From contig DATLAK010000179.1 in the NCBI GenBank assembly GCA_035527535.1, forward strand, positions 1-46,916: a stretch of DNA of 46,916 nucleotides, given 5' to 3'. Source of the stretch: Armatimonadota bacterium (GTDB lineage: Bacteria; Armatimonadota; Hebobacteria; GCA-020354555; CP070648). Shown here piece by piece: positions 36,445 to 45,552 of the stretch; within the stretch, counting starts at the first letter, position 1; every line of letters starts with the position of its first letter. A program made the translations under genes and the position numbers. The notes under the pieces are model-generated. The model saw only the letters and a program-made list of their open reading frames with translations, was not told the DNA's origin and searched no databases.

Positions 36445-37884
36445 CTACCGCTCCGCGCGGATGCCGATGGCGGGGCTGCCGTCGCCCCCCACCTTGCGAT
36501 AGCCGGTGATCGCGCTCCAGCCGTCGAGGCTCCCTCCCAGGCCCCACCGCCCGAAGACGTTGGCCCGCAGGTCATTGGGATCGAAGACCTCGGCGCTCAG
36601 GGTCAGCCACGGAGTCACAGGCCAATCATAGCCCAGGCCGATCTCGGACTCGACGAGGCCGTAGCGCAGCCGCCCCGGCCCCAGGCCCTGTCCCATCTGG
36701 AAGTTGAGGCGGTTGGTCTCCCCCAGATCGGCCGCTCCCAGGCGCACCAGGCGATCGCGGCTGGACAGGTCAACATTGGCATCCACCCACCAGCGGCCAT
36801 CGCGGGTCAGGTACTGGGCGCCAGCGTTGAGATCGGCCCGGACGGGGGGGAGCTCGCCGATCGCCTTGGCCGCCTCGGCGGCGCGGCCGGTCACCTGGGA
36901 CAAGCCGGTGCGCGCCTCGTGCGTGATCTCCTTGATCTCGGCCGAGGCGTCGCGGATGTTCTCGGAGGCCGCGCGAGCATTGGACATGATGTCGGGCACC
37001 TGGCGCGCTCCCTCCGCGATGACGGTGGCCGCCTCGCGGATGCGGTCCGAACTGTCGCGCAGACTGCGCGCGGCGTCCTTGGCGAAGTCCTTCATCTCCG
37101 GGTCCGCCGCCAGCTCCTGGAACTGGGCGGCGATGTCATCCACGCGCTCGACGACGCTGCGCAGCCGCCGCGCCGTTTCCTCCAACTCCGCGGGCACCTC
37201 GCTCTCGGTCGCGGCGCGTGCCACCGCCTGCGAGGTTTCGCGCAAGTCCCGTGTCACCCCCTCGACGTTGGCCAGCGTCGCCTGCACCCGCGGGCGGGTC
37301 TCCTGCGCCATGCCGCCCAGGGTGCGCGCGAGATCCCCCATGTCGCGCGCCGCCCGCCCCAGGCTCGCCAGCGACTGCTCCACCAACAGCCGCATCTCCC
37401 GGTTCTGCACCAGCGCGGTCACTGACTCCACCGCCTCCGTCAGCCGTCCCACCAGCCTCTGCGCATCCGCCAGCAAGTCCTCGACCCGCAGCGAGGACTC
37501 ACCCTTCACCTGCGCCCCCGGCTCCAGCGGCGCGCCCGCCCGCTCGTCGGACACCGGCGTGATCTCCACCGACTTCTCCCCCAGCAGCACCCCCGGCGCG
37601 ACGCGGATGTCGTAGCCCCAGCGCACCACCACCCCGTCGCGGATGCGCAGCCGCACCAATGCCCGATTGCCCGGCGTCAGACCGACCGACTCCACCTGGC
37701 CCACCGTCACCCCCGCCATCGTCACGCCGTCGCCCGCCCGCACCTCCGCGCGCTCGAACAAGACGTCCAGGGGGTAGCCCGCGCGCGCCGCGTAGAGGCC
37801 GATGAAGTAGTACAGGATCAGCGCCAGCACCACCAGCGCCGCCACCACCACCAGGCCCACTTTCACCTCCGCGCCGGATTTCAT
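36445..37884 (-). CDS. MlaD-type MCE protein with long helical and C-terminal beta region
   Basis: A 479-residue envelope protein for phospholipid movement between the membranes. One N-terminal anchor helix (VGLVVVAALVVLALILYYFIG, residues 9-29), one MCE/MlaD domain (about 38-112: GYPLDVLFERAEVRAGDGVT, VTVGQVESVGLTPGNRALVR, GVLLGEKSVEITP), a long helical region (about 135-355) that could build a hexameric needle, and a C-terminal ~110 residues of amphipathic beta-strands (RLRYGLVESEIGLGYDW, WLTLSAEVFDPNDLRANVFG) suggestive of an outer-membrane or barrel-like domain. It is separated from mlaF by 150 bases with a hairpin. Confidence 0.85.
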   Translation of the reverse strand: MKSGAEVKVGLVVVAALVVLALILYYFIGLYAARAGYPLDVLFERAEVRAGDGVTMAGVTVGQVESVGLTPGNRALVRLRIRDGVVVRWGYDIRVAPGVLLGEKSVEITPVSDERAGAPLEPGAQVKGESSLRVEDLLADAQRLVGRLTEAVESVTALVQNREMRLLVEQSLASLGRAARDMGDLARTLGGMAQETRPRVQATLANVEGVTRDLRETSQAVARAATESEVPAELEETARRLRSVVERVDDIAAQFQELAADPEMKDFAKDAARSLRDSSDRIREAATVIAEGARQVPDIMSNARAASENIRDASAEIKEITHEARTGLSQVTGRAAEAAKAIGELPPVRADLNAGAQYLTRDGRWWVDANVDLSSRDRLVRLGAADLGETNRLNFQMGQGLGPGRLRYGLVESEIGLGYDWPVTPWLTLSAEVFDPNDLRANVFGRWGLGGSLDGWSAITGYRKVGGDGSPAIGIRAER

Positions 37885-37930
37885 CGTTCCCTCCGCCAGC
37901 CCGGATTAGGGCTGGAGCAGGCGAGAGTAG

Positions 37931-37980
37931 AAAGGTGATAGGTGAAAAGCACTGCTGCCGACGAGCCTGCCATCACCTTT
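37931..37980. repeat. Inverted repeat AAAGGTGAT...ATCACCTTT
   Basis: Nine-base arms separated by 32 bases, in the gap between mlaF and the MCE gene. The surrounding sequence (gaaaggtgataggtgaaaag) is repeat-like. Function unknown. Confidence 0.45.
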
Positions 37981-38000
37981 CCACTTTCTCCTTTCAGATC

Positions 38001-38034
38001 CACCCCGCGCGCGATGTGAGCGCGTCGCGGGGTG
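38001..38034 (-). terminator. Strong hairpin abutting the mlaF stop codon
   Basis: CACCCCGCG/CGCGGGGTG with an inner CGCG/CGCG extension and a 7-base loop, beginning the base after the mlaF stop. Without a U-run it may be an attenuator or mRNA stabiliser that tunes MCE gene expression relative to mlaEF. Confidence 0.45.
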
Positions 38035-38799
38035 TCATACCACGTGGATCGGCCCCTCCACCGACCCCGTCACGAATTGCCGCACCATCTCATCCGCGCT
38101 CGACCGCAGGTCCGCCGGCCGCCCGGTCGCCGCGATCCGCCCCTCGTACAGCAGCGCCGCCCGGTCCACAAAGTGGAACAGCCCCTCGACGTCGTGCGAC
38201 ACCACCAGGCAGCTCATCCCCAACTGCGACCGCAGCCGCGCAATCAGGTTCTCGATCACCCGCGAGGTGATCGGATCCAGCCCCGCCGTCGGCTCGTCAA
38301 ACAGCATCACCGCCGGCTCCATCGCCAGCGCCCGCGCGATCGCCACCCGCTTGCGCATGCCCCCCGACAGCTCCGACGGCATCTGCTCCTCGATCCCTCG
38401 CAGCCCTACCAGCTCCAGCTTCTCCCCCACCAGCCGCTCCAACTCCTGCCGCGACAGCCGCCGGTGATGGCGGGGCCCGAACGCCACGTTCTCGAATACG
38501 TTCAACGAGTCGAACAGCGCCGCTCCCTGGAACACGAACCCGGTGCGGCAGCGCATCTGGTCCAACCGCGCCTCCCCCAGCTGCGTGATCTCCACTCCCT
38601 CCAGGTAAACCGCCCCCGCCGTCGGCCGCACCAGCCCTATCACGCTGCGCAGGAGCGTCGTCTTGCCCGAGCCGGAGAGGCCGATCACCGCCTTGATTTC
38701 CCCGCGCTCCACCCGCAAGCTCACGCGGTCGAGGATGCGCCGACCCCCGATCTCGTACACCACTTGCTCCAGGCGTATGGCTGCATCCTGCTCGGTCAT
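38035..38799 (-). CDS. mlaF: Lipid-transport ABC ATPase MlaF
   Basis: A 254-residue ATPase powering the Mla-type transporter. Walker A VIGLSGSGKTTLLR (about 36-49), signature SELSGGMRKRVAIARALA, Walker B VMLFDEPTAGLDPITS and H-loop VVSHDV; the MlaF-family phrases MRCRTGFVFQGAALFDSLNV are present. It follows mlaE with one base between them. Works at the inner membrane with MlaE and the downstream MCE protein. Confidence 0.93.
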   Translation of the reverse strand: MTEQDAAIRLEQVVYEIGGRRILDRVSLRVERGEIKAVIGLSGSGKTTLLRSVIGLVRPTAGAVYLEGVEITQLGEARLDQMRCRTGFVFQGAALFDSLNVFENVAFGPRHHRRLSRQELERLVGEKLELVGLRGIEEQMPSELSGGMRKRVAIARALAMEPAVMLFDEPTAGLDPITSRVIENLIARLRSQLGMSCLVVSHDVEGLFHFVDRAALLYEGRIAATGRPADLRSSADEMVRQFVTGSVEGPIHVV

Positions 38800-38800
38800 G

Positions 38801-39583
38801 TCAATGCCCGATCAGCGACAGCATGATCCAGGTCATGGGGTAGTCGCTCACATAGATCAGCACGATGCTGATGACGACCGCGGAGGTGGTCGCTCGCCCC
38901 ACCCCCTCGGCGCCGCCGCGCGCGCGCAGACCGACGTGACATGCCACCAGGCCGATGATGCACCCGAAGACCGCGGACTTGGCGAGACCGCCGAGGAGAT
39001 CGGAGGCGGTGAGGAAGCGCTGCACGCTGTAGAGGAACTCCTCGGGGGTGATCCCCTGCGTCATCCCCACCAGGTAGGCCCCCAGCCCGCCGCTCGCATC
39101 CGCCAGCACCACCAGCACCGGCAGCATCACCACCGCCGCCACCAGCCGCGGCACCACCAGGTACTCCACCGGGCTTACCGCCAGCGCCCGCAGCGCGTCC
39201 ACCTGCTCGGTGACCTTCATCGAGCCCAGCTCCGCCGCGATCGCCGACCCCACGCGCGCCGCCACCACCACCGCCGCCAGCACCGGCCCCGCCTCCCGCG
39301 CGACCGTGATCGCCACCGCGCCCCCCGCAAACTGCGAAAGCCCGATGCCGGCCATCTGCCGGGCGGTGTTGAGCGAGACCACCATGCCCACCGCCAGCAT
39401 GGTGATGACGACGATGGGCAGCGAGTCAAACCCCAACACCGCCATCTGTTCCGTCGTCTCCGCGCGGCGCACGCGCCCCCGCGCGATGTTGCCCAACGCC
39501 GCCAGCAGCAGGAGCTGCGCCTCCCCTAGCCAGCGCAGCCCCTCGATTACCGCCCGCCCCAATGATGTGATCGCGGTCGTCAA
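38801..39583 (-). CDS. mlaE: Lipid-transport ABC permease MlaE
   Basis: A 260-residue MlaE/YrbE-type permease with five or six helices. The family signature is clear: FDSLPIVVITMLAVGMVVSL, FAGGAVAITVAREAGPVLAA, VVAARVGSAIAAELGSMKVT and EQVDALRALAVSPVEYLVVP. First gene of mlaE-mlaF-MCE on the minus strand. MlaB and MlaC are not encoded next to it, as in many non-proteobacterial systems. Confidence 0.94.
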   Translation of the reverse strand: MTTAITSLGRAVIEGLRWLGEAQLLLLAALGNIARGRVRRAETTEQMAVLGFDSLPIVVITMLAVGMVVSLNTARQMAGIGLSQFAGGAVAITVAREAGPVLAAVVVAARVGSAIAAELGSMKVTEQVDALRALAVSPVEYLVVPRLVAAVVMLPVLVVLADASGGLGAYLVGMTQGITPEEFLYSVQRFLTASDLLGGLAKSAVFGCIIGLVACHVGLRARGGAEGVGRATTSAVVISIVLIYVSDYPMTWIMLSLIGH

Positions 39584-39775
39584 TTACTCACCACTGCTCT
39601 CTGACTCAGCGCTCAGTTAACGTAAAGTTGCAGCAATCGCCAAGCAACCTTCCCGGCGCCAGGAGAACTTCACGGAACATGGCCGCCCCGGCCGTGTGGC
39701 CGCCCGCACAGGCGAGGGCGCCTATGCTCCATGTCTTCAAGGAATGTCTCACATCCATCGCGTTCTCTCGCAACA
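39584..39775. other. Intergenic region upstream of mlaE
   Basis: No gene recognised. It should hold the mlaE promoter and the 3' end of the AlbA_2 gene; I see no clear consensus boxes. Confidence 0.4.
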
Positions 39776-41029
39776 CTACGAGTCGGGCGGCGGCTGGCCG
39801 TCCTCGTTGAGCAACGGGCAACAGTCGTAGTGAAACGCCATCCAGAGCCTATCGGACAAGGTCTTCGCGGCCGCGCCCACTTGCAGCGGATAAGGGAACT
39901 GCATCGGCGGAATCTCAAGATGCTGTTCGTGCTCCCACGCAGTGAAGCGACGGCGATGCGGCGGCGTCATCCTTCGGCCGCTGTCTGGGCGTCCGTTCTG
40001 CAGCCGTAGGCCCCGCGCATTGAATATGCTCAGTCCGACGACGATGGGCTCCGTTAACCCCGCATGGTCGGCGAGCGCCCCAACGAAGCGCAAGAAGCTG
40101 GCCGGATATCGGACGAGTGGCCAGCGGTTGATGGTTGTGTACTCTCGCTCGTCCTCTCCAGTCATCTTGTCCAGGAAGCGGGTCTCACGGGAGATGCGGG
40201 CGCGGAACTCTGCATGACCGTTGCGGAACACGTCCAGCCTATGCCAGCCTTCGCACTCAGCCACCAACCCATATAGGGAAGGCAGCACGTGTTGCGCCTC
40301 GAACCATATCGTCCAATCATCTCCAAGAGGGTCCAGCGGTCCCGGTCCGGTCATCAAGTTCCTCACCGCCGGGTAGGCGGTGTCTATGATTTCGTCCTTG
40401 ACAATCAGCGGCGTTGCCGTCACTACGAGGTGTGGCTGATCTCCGATCTGCGCCATGATCTTGCCGCGCCGCTCCGCCAGGAAGTCCTCAAGGCTGCGGC
40501 GGATGTTCTCTGTGCGGGTGCATGCCTCCCGTATCTCATCGATGCTCATCTTATGCTTCTGGCGGCCCTGTCTCCTCCAGCATTGGTACAGGCCCTTGAA
40601 GGTAATCATGTGTGGCGCGCGGGTGCTCCTGGGGACAAACCAGACAATCACCTGCTTGCCTTCAGTCGCGGGGACCACCGCGAAATTGAGTCCGAGGATT
40701 CGCTCTCCAATGCTGGCCAGGCAGCAGGACATCATGCGAGCCGCTTCTTCCTCGGCGTTAGCGATGCCCACGATCCGCGCGGCCTTGTCCTCGCCGTCCT
40801 CCTCAATCCCGATGAGCAAGTGCCCACCTACGGCGTTTGCTAACGCCGTGATGTCCCGGAGCATCTCGCGGGTCTCTTCGTCGTCGTGCCGATAGGCCTT
40901 GCCCTTGAAGTCGAGCCGATCCGATTCCTCGACCTCTATCAGACCATTCAGGTCTTCAAGCGTTATCTCTGCGAGTGGCTTGGAGAAAACCGAAGACACC
41001 TGAGCATGTCCCCCGCAAGCCCTTCTCAT
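39776..41029 (-). CDS. AlbA_2 (Schlafen-type) domain protein
   Basis: A 417-residue protein with an AlbA_2 domain at residues about 25-155: EESDRLDFKGKAYRHDDEE, then MLRDITALANAVGGHLLIGI and MSIDEIREACTRTE. This domain binds nucleic acid and occurs in many predicted regulators and phage-defence proteins. The C-terminal 250 residues (from VVTATPLIVKDEIIDT) are not recognised; no winged helix or ATPase is evident. Codon use and G+C are lower than in the neighbouring pdx and mla genes, suggesting transfer. The start is not certain; the first ATG lacks a clear ribosome site. Confidence 0.7.
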   Translation of the reverse strand: MRRACGGHAQVSSVFSKPLAEITLEDLNGLIEVEESDRLDFKGKAYRHDDEETREMLRDITALANAVGGHLLIGIEEDGEDKAARIVGIANAEEEAARMMSCCLASIGERILGLNFAVVPATEGKQVIVWFVPRSTRAPHMITFKGLYQCWRRQGRQKHKMSIDEIREACTRTENIRRSLEDFLAERRGKIMAQIGDQPHLVVTATPLIVKDEIIDTAYPAVRNLMTGPGPLDPLGDDWTIWFEAQHVLPSLYGLVAECEGWHRLDVFRNGHAEFRARISRETRFLDKMTGEDEREYTTINRWPLVRYPASFLRFVGALADHAGLTEPIVVGLSIFNARGLRLQNGRPDSGRRMTPPHRRRFTAWEHEQHLEIPPMQFPYPLQVGAAAKTLSDRLWMAFHYDCCPLLNEDGQPPPDS

Positions 41030-41044
41030 GACGCGGCAAGAGCG

Positions 41045-41275
41045 CTAGCCCGCGCCCACGCCCATCTTGCCGCCCGCCACCTCGACGACTACGCGCCCCG
41101 CGTCCTCGCCTAGTACGGCGCTCGCGTCCAGAATCTCCAACCCCACGATCTTCCCGTCGAGGCCGTAGTCAGCGGTGACATCCTCGGAAACGCGCCGGTT
41201 CTCCACCGTGCCGGGCGCCGCCGGGCGGAACTGGATATACAGAGCATCTACCTCGGAATCGTATTCAATCCGCAT
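41045..41275 (-). CDS. DUF2283 family protein
   Basis: A 76-residue protein matching DUF2283: MRIEYDSEVDALYIQF at the start, then VTADYGLDGKIVGLEILDAS. GGAGG five to six bases upstream fixes the ATG. DUF2283 proteins are small and uncharacterised; they often sit beside DUF4258 in putative two-gene modules, but no DUF4258 is here. It lies just upstream of the AlbA_2 gene and 100 bases downstream of pdxT. Confidence 0.85.
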   Translation of the reverse strand: MRIEYDSEVDALYIQFRPAAPGTVENRRVSEDVTADYGLDGKIVGLEILDASAVLGEDAGRVVVEVAGGKMGVGAG

Positions 41276-41376
41276 CTCGCTCCTCCGCCGGCCTCCCCGC
41301 GAAGCAACGCGCGCTTGCGCGACCGTCCAATCGGGCCGCATTCCTCCCATCGGCGTCCATCGGCGTGAATCGGCGG

Positions 41377-41952
41377 TTAGCTGCTCCGTTCCGCCATCTC
41401 CACCAACAGCCGGTGCACCCGCAGGTCGTCGGTCAGCTCGGGATGGAAGGCGGCCGCCAGCAGCTTGCCCTGGCGCACCAGCACCGGATGATTCTCGACC
41501 CGGGCCATGACCGCCACCTCCTCGCCCACCGCGCACACGTAGGGCGCGCGGATGAACACCCCGCGGAACTTCTCGCCGTTCAGCCCCGCCACCTCGAGAT
41601 CGTGCTCGAAGCTGTCCACCTGGCGGCCGAAGGCGTTGCGCCGCACCACGATGTTCATTAGCCCCAGCAGCGGCTGCTCATCGCCGTCGAGCTCGCGCGC
41701 CATCAGGATCATCCCCGCGCAGGTGCCCAGCATCGGCGCCTCCGCCGTCGCGAACTCGCGCAGCGCCGCGTCCAGCCCGATGCGCGCCATCAGCTTGCCC
41801 AGGGTCGTGCTCTCGCCCCCCGGCAGGATGATGCCCGCGCACCCCTCGAGCTCGCTGGGCGTCCGCACCTCCCGCGGCTCGACGCCGAGGCGCCGCAGGC
41901 ACTCGACGTGCGCCCCCACCGCCCCCTGCAGGGCCAAGACGCCGATTCTCAA
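41377..41952 (-). CDS. pdxT: Pyridoxal 5'-phosphate synthase glutaminase subunit PdxT
   Basis: Class I-type glutaminase that supplies ammonia to PdxS. 191 residues. Nucleophile Cys78 in MLGTCAGMI, catalytic His170-Pro-Glu172 in FHPELT, and GIILPGGESTT near 40-50. One base follows the pdxS stop, so the two are coupled. Together they form the DXP-independent PLP pathway. Confidence 0.95.
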   Translation of the reverse strand: MRIGVLALQGAVGAHVECLRRLGVEPREVRTPSELEGCAGIILPGGESTTLGKLMARIGLDAALREFATAEAPMLGTCAGMILMARELDGDEQPLLGLMNIVVRRNAFGRQVDSFEHDLEVAGLNGEKFRGVFIRAPYVCAVGEEVAVMARVENHPVLVRQGKLLAAAFHPELTDDLRVHRLLVEMAERSS

Positions 41953-41953
41953 C

Positions 41954-42835
41954 CTACCAGCCCCTTGTCTGGAGCAGGTCGCCCTCGGCGAGCTTGCTCA
42001 TCTCCAGCCCCGGCATCGCCTCGCCCAGACCGGCGCAGGCGTCCGCGATCAGCTTGGGGTCGTCGTAGTGCGCGGTGGCGTCCACGATGGCGCGCGCGCG
42101 GGACTTGGGGTCCTTGGACTTGAAGATGCCGGAGCCGACGAACACCGCCTCCGCGCCCAGATGCATCATCAGGGCGGCGTCGGCGGGGGTGGCGATGCCG
42201 CCGGCGGCGAAATTGGGCACGGGGAGCTTGCCGGTGCCGGCGATTTCGGCCACCAGGTCGTAGGGTGCGCCCAGGTTTTTCGCCTCGGTCATCAGCTCCT
42301 CGGGGCGCAGAGTCGTCAGGCGTCGGACCCCGGTCATCACCAGGCGCATGTGGCGCACCGCCTCGACGACATTGCCGCTGCCGGCCTCGCCCTTGGTGCG
42401 GATCATGGCCGCGCCCTCGCCGATGCGGCGCAGCGCCTCGCCGAGGTCGCGGCAGCCGCACACGAAGGGCACGCGGAACTGGTGCTTCTCGACGTGGAAC
42501 TGCTCGTCGGCGGGGGTGAGCACCTCGCTCTCGTCAACGAAGTCCACCCCCAGCGCCTCCAGCACCCGCGCCTCCGTGAAGTGCCCGATGCGGCACTTGG
42601 CCATGACCGGGATGGTGACCGTTGCCATGATGTCCTTGATCTTCTCGGGGTCGGCCATGCGCGCGACCCCGCCCTGAGCGCGGATGTCCGCCGGGACGCG
42701 TTCCAGGGCCATGACCGCGACCGCGCCCGCCTCCTCGGCGATTTTGGCCTGCTCGGCATTGGTGACGTCCATGATGACGCCGCCCTTGAGCATTTCCGCC
42801 AGGCCGACTTTGGTTCTCCAGGTTGACTTATCCAA
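41954..42835 (-). CDS. pdxS: Pyridoxal 5'-phosphate synthase lyase subunit PdxS
   Basis: Makes PLP from ribose 5-phosphate, glyceraldehyde 3-phosphate and ammonia. 293 residues, TIM barrel. [29 protein letters not shown] (catalytic Lys) and [16 protein letters not shown] (second Lys) are present, as are [20 protein letters not shown] and VFVGSGIF. The TTG at 42835 is chosen: AGGAGG lies nine bases upstream and the resulting [14 protein letters not shown] matches the family start. The GTG 18 bases earlier would put the ribosome site inside the gene. Confidence 0.95.
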   Translation of the reverse strand: MDKSTWRTKVGLAEMLKGGVIMDVTNAEQAKIAEEAGAVAVMALERVPADIRAQGGVARMADPEKIKDIMATVTIPVMAKCRIGHFTEARVLEALGVDFVDESEVLTPADEQFHVEKHQFRVPFVCGCRDLGEALRRIGEGAAMIRTKGEAGSGNVVEAVRHMRLVMTGVRRLTTLRPEELMTEAKNLGAPYDLVAEIAGTGKLPVPNFAAGGIATPADAALMMHLGAEAVFVGSGIFKSKDPKSRARAIVDATAHYDDPKLIADACAGLGEAMPGLEMSKLAEGDLLQTRGW

Positions 42836-42985
42836 TCCTATTCGCCTCCTCACATGCCCCGAGCCGATGGGGATAACGACCCCTCAGTGGAAACATCTCT
42901 TCTATGTCACCGATGTGCTTAAGACCCACTACGGCTGTAGCCATGGCTATACATCGATGTGCTATCAGCGACCCGCCATGTAACG

Positions 42986-43873
42986 CTATGACGACAGTTC
43001 GTCCGGTTGGCATACCTCTTCGCCCAGAACTTGAGCGGCGATGCGGTCGAGGTCCTCGTCCGAGTAGTACTCGATCTCGATGGATCCGCCATCGCCACGA
43101 GGTTTGAGCGTGACCTTGGTCTCCAGGGCGTGGCGCAGACGGTCCTGTAGCAAACGGAGGTTTGCGTCAAGTGCCTGCTCTCTGTGATTCGTTTCACGTG
43201 AAACAACGGGCGCCGCCTTTGCGCGCTGCGCGAGGCTCTCCACCTGGCGGACTGACATCCCATCGCGCTCGATGCGGCGGCAGACAACGACCATCGTCTC
43301 CTCGTCACCAAACGCGAGTAGCGCCCGACCATGACCCTCAGTGATTCGCCCCCCACCCAGGCTATCCAGCACCTCCTCCGGGAGCCCCAACAGCCGCAGC
43401 GTGTTCGCCACCGCTGACCGGCTCTTTCCCACGCGCTCAGCCACCTGCTCCTGTGTCAACCCAAAATCATCCATCAACCGCTGGAACGCTCTCCCCGCCT
43501 CCACGCAGTTGATGTCCTCGCGCTGGAGGTTCTCCACCAGCGCCAACTCCAGCATCTGCCGGTCGCCGCACTCCCGCACCACCACCGGCACCTGCACCAA
43601 ACCAGCCTGCCGCGCCGCCTGCAGCCGCCGCTCCCCCGCTATGAGCTCATATCCAGTCGCGCACCTGCGCGCCACCAGCGGCTGAATCACTCCATGCTCC
43701 CGCACCGATTCCGCCAGCTCCGCCATCTTCTCCGGATCGTACTGCTGACGCGGCTGGTACGGGTTTGGCGCGATGTCGTCCACCCGGGCCTGCTGCACTC
43801 CCTCCGCCGCCTCCGGCCACGCTTCGTCAATCTGCGGGATCAGCGACCCCAGTCCCCTGTGTTTCGTCTCCAA
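42986..43873 (-). CDS. parB: Chromosome-partitioning protein ParB
   Basis: A 295-residue CTP-dependent parS-binding clamp. N-terminal ParB/Sulfiredoxin-like domain with IAPNPYQPRQQYDPEKM, REHGVIQPLVAR and YELIAGERRLQAAR (CTP site); HTH around LTQEQVAERVGKSRSAVANT; C-terminal dimerisation part ending EIEYYSDEDLDRIAAQVLG. Overlaps parA by 47 bases. A parS site lies inside the coding sequence. Confidence 0.96.
   Translation of the reverse strand: METKHRGLGSLIPQIDEAWPEAAEGVQQARVDDIAPNPYQPRQQYDPEKMAELAESVREHGVIQPLVARRCATGYELIAGERRLQAARQAGLVQVPVVVRECGDRQMLELALVENLQREDINCVEAGRAFQRLMDDFGLTQEQVAERVGKSRSAVANTLRLLGLPEEVLDSLGGGRITEGHGRALLAFGDEETMVVVCRRIERDGMSVRQVESLAQRAKAAPVVSRETNHREQALDANLRLLQDRLRHALETKVTLKPRGDGGSIEIEYYSDEDLDRIAAQVLGEEVCQPDELSS
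43190..43205. promoter_or_regulatory. parS centromere site inside parB
   Basis: CGTTTCACGTGAAACA matches the conserved bacterial parS (TGTTTCACGTGAAACA) at 15 of 16 bases. ParB loads here to form the partition complex. Such sites cluster near oriC and often lie in or next to parAB. Confidence 0.93.
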
Positions 43874-44630
43874 TCCTCATCACTTCCTTCGCAAGTTCTG
43901 TGTAAGCCTCGGCACCCTTCGATCTCGGATCGTACACGATGATCGGCTGTCCGTAGCTGGGCGACTCGGACAGCCGCACCGACCGCGGAATCACCGCCTC
44001 GAACACCCGCGCCCCAAACCGCTCTCGCACCCGCTCTGCCACCTCCCGCGAAAGCTTCGTGCGCCCGTCGAACATCGTCAGCACCACCCCCATCAGCCGC
44101 AGCCCGGGGTTCAGGTGCTTTTCCACCAGCCCCACCGTCCGCCCCAATTGCGCCAGCCCCTCCAGCGCGTAGTATTCACACTGGATGGGTATCAGCACCC
44201 ACCGCGCCCCTGTCAGGCAGTTAACCGTCAGCAGCCCAAGTGACGGCGGCGTGTCCAGCAGGATGTAGTCGAAGCGGTCGCTCACCCCCCGCAATGCCTC
44301 GCGCAAGCGCGATTCCCTCGCGATCGCCGTCACCAGTTCGACCTCGGCCCCGGCCAGGTCTATAGTTGACGGCACCGCCGCCAGGCCCTCCACCCGGGTC
44401 GGCCGCACCGCCTCCGCCATGTCCACTCCGTCAACCAGCACGTCATAAATCGTCTTGCCGTCAGCGCTCCCCATCCCCAGGCCGCTCGTGCAGTTGGCCT
44501 GGGGATCCATATCCACCACCAGCACTCGCCTGCCGGCGGCTGCCAGACAGGCGCCGAGGTTGATGGCGGTAGTGGTCTTGCCTACGCCCCCCTTCTGGTT
44601 GAGGATAGCCGTTACCTGAGCCGTCGCCAT
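43827..44630 (-). CDS. parA: Chromosome-partitioning ATPase ParA (Soj)
   Basis: A 267-residue deviant-Walker ATPase that moves ParB-bound origins. ILNQKGGVGKTTTAINLG (about 8-25) is the deviant Walker A with its signature lysine; VLVVDMDPQANCTSGLG follows, then ILLDTPPSLGLLTVN and LIPIQCEYYALEGLAQL. The ATG at 44630 with GGAG ten bases upstream gives the usual Soj start (MATAQVTAILNQKGG). Confidence 0.96.
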   Translation of the reverse strand: MATAQVTAILNQKGGVGKTTTAINLGACLAAAGRRVLVVDMDPQANCTSGLGMGSADGKTIYDVLVDGVDMAEAVRPTRVEGLAAVPSTIDLAGAEVELVTAIARESRLREALRGVSDRFDYILLDTPPSLGLLTVNCLTGARWVLIPIQCEYYALEGLAQLGRTVGLVEKHLNPGLRLMGVVLTMFDGRTKLSREVAERVRERFGARVFEAVIPRSVRLSESPSYGQPIIVYDPRSKGAEAYTELAKEVMRIGDETQGTGVADPAD

Positions 44631-44747
44631 CCGCTGCAGACTCCAAGTGCCGATCCCGCGCGGCGCGGGGCCAAGCGCCGGCACACTGCACAATGACGCT
44701 CAACCGTCAAGACAACGGACCGCCCCGCGCGGGAACCTGCGGGTATT

Positions 44748-45512
44748 CTATCCTTCGCGTCTGCGCGTGTCAATGCCCAGAGGGCGTTTCCCCGGCCTGC
44801 CCGGCGCGCGGGGGTAAGCATCCGGCGTCGGCCGGTTCTTGCGCACAACAATGATCGTCCGCGAGAGCGCCTCCCCGGGAGCATTGATGGTGAACCTCCG
44901 CGCCGCCTCCACCTCGCCACCCAGGATCGAAATGGCCGCTCCCGCCCGGTCAATCTCCTCCGCCGCGTGCGGCCCCTTCATGAGCATCACCGCCCCGCCA
45001 ACCTTCGCCAGCGGGAGGCACAGTTCAGCCGCCACCGCCGCCTCCGCCAGCGCCCGCGCGACGACGACGTCATATGATTCCCGGTGCTCGGGGTCATGTC
45101 CGACGGCCTCCGCCCGCGCGCACGCGACCCCGGCCTTGCCGAGACCGAGGATGCCAACAACGCGCTCGAGGAAGCGGCACTTCTTTCCCGTGGACTCGAT
45201 CAGCGTCACGCGGAGATCGGGCCTGGCGATGGCAAGCGGAATGCCGGGCAGGCCGGCTCCGGAGCCGACGTCCGCGACGGCTGCGGCGTGCGGAAAGGGA
45301 GCCGCGAGCAGGCAGGTGAGAGAATCGAGGAAGTGCGTGGTCGCAACCTGCTGCGGGTCGGTGATAGAGGTCAGGTTGACGCGACGGTTCGATTCCAATA
45401 GGGCTCGAAGGTATGCATCGAAGGCCCTTAGCTGGCCGTCGGTGATTCGGATGCCGAGACGGCGGCCTTCCATCTGGAGCGGGCGCGCCCAGGCCGTCAA
45501 TGCAGCAACCAT
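44748..45512 (-). CDS. rsmG: 16S rRNA m7G527 methyltransferase RsmG (GidB)
   Basis: SAM-dependent methyltransferase for G527 of 16S rRNA. FDAYLRALLESNRRVNLTSI and THFLDSL lead to the SAM motif AVADVGSGAGLPGIPLAIA (about 78-96), then LIESTGKKCRFLERV and VVARALAEAAVAAELC. 254 residues from the first ATG; an ATG 39 bases later is also possible, neither has a strong ribosome site. The order rsmG-parA-parB is a common origin-proximal arrangement. gidA/mnmG is not in the window. Confidence 0.94.
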   Translation of the reverse strand: MVAALTAWARPLQMEGRRLGIRITDGQLRAFDAYLRALLESNRRVNLTSITDPQQVATTHFLDSLTCLLAAPFPHAAAVADVGSGAGLPGIPLAIARPDLRVTLIESTGKKCRFLERVVGILGLGKAGVACARAEAVGHDPEHRESYDVVVARALAEAAVAAELCLPLAKVGGAVMLMKGPHAAEEIDRAGAAISILGGEVEAARRFTINAPGEALSRTIIVVRKNRPTPDAYPRAPGRPGKRPLGIDTRRREG

Positions 45513-45552
45513 ATGTTTGCAACAGAGCGTCTCACGACGATCGCCATTCGCG

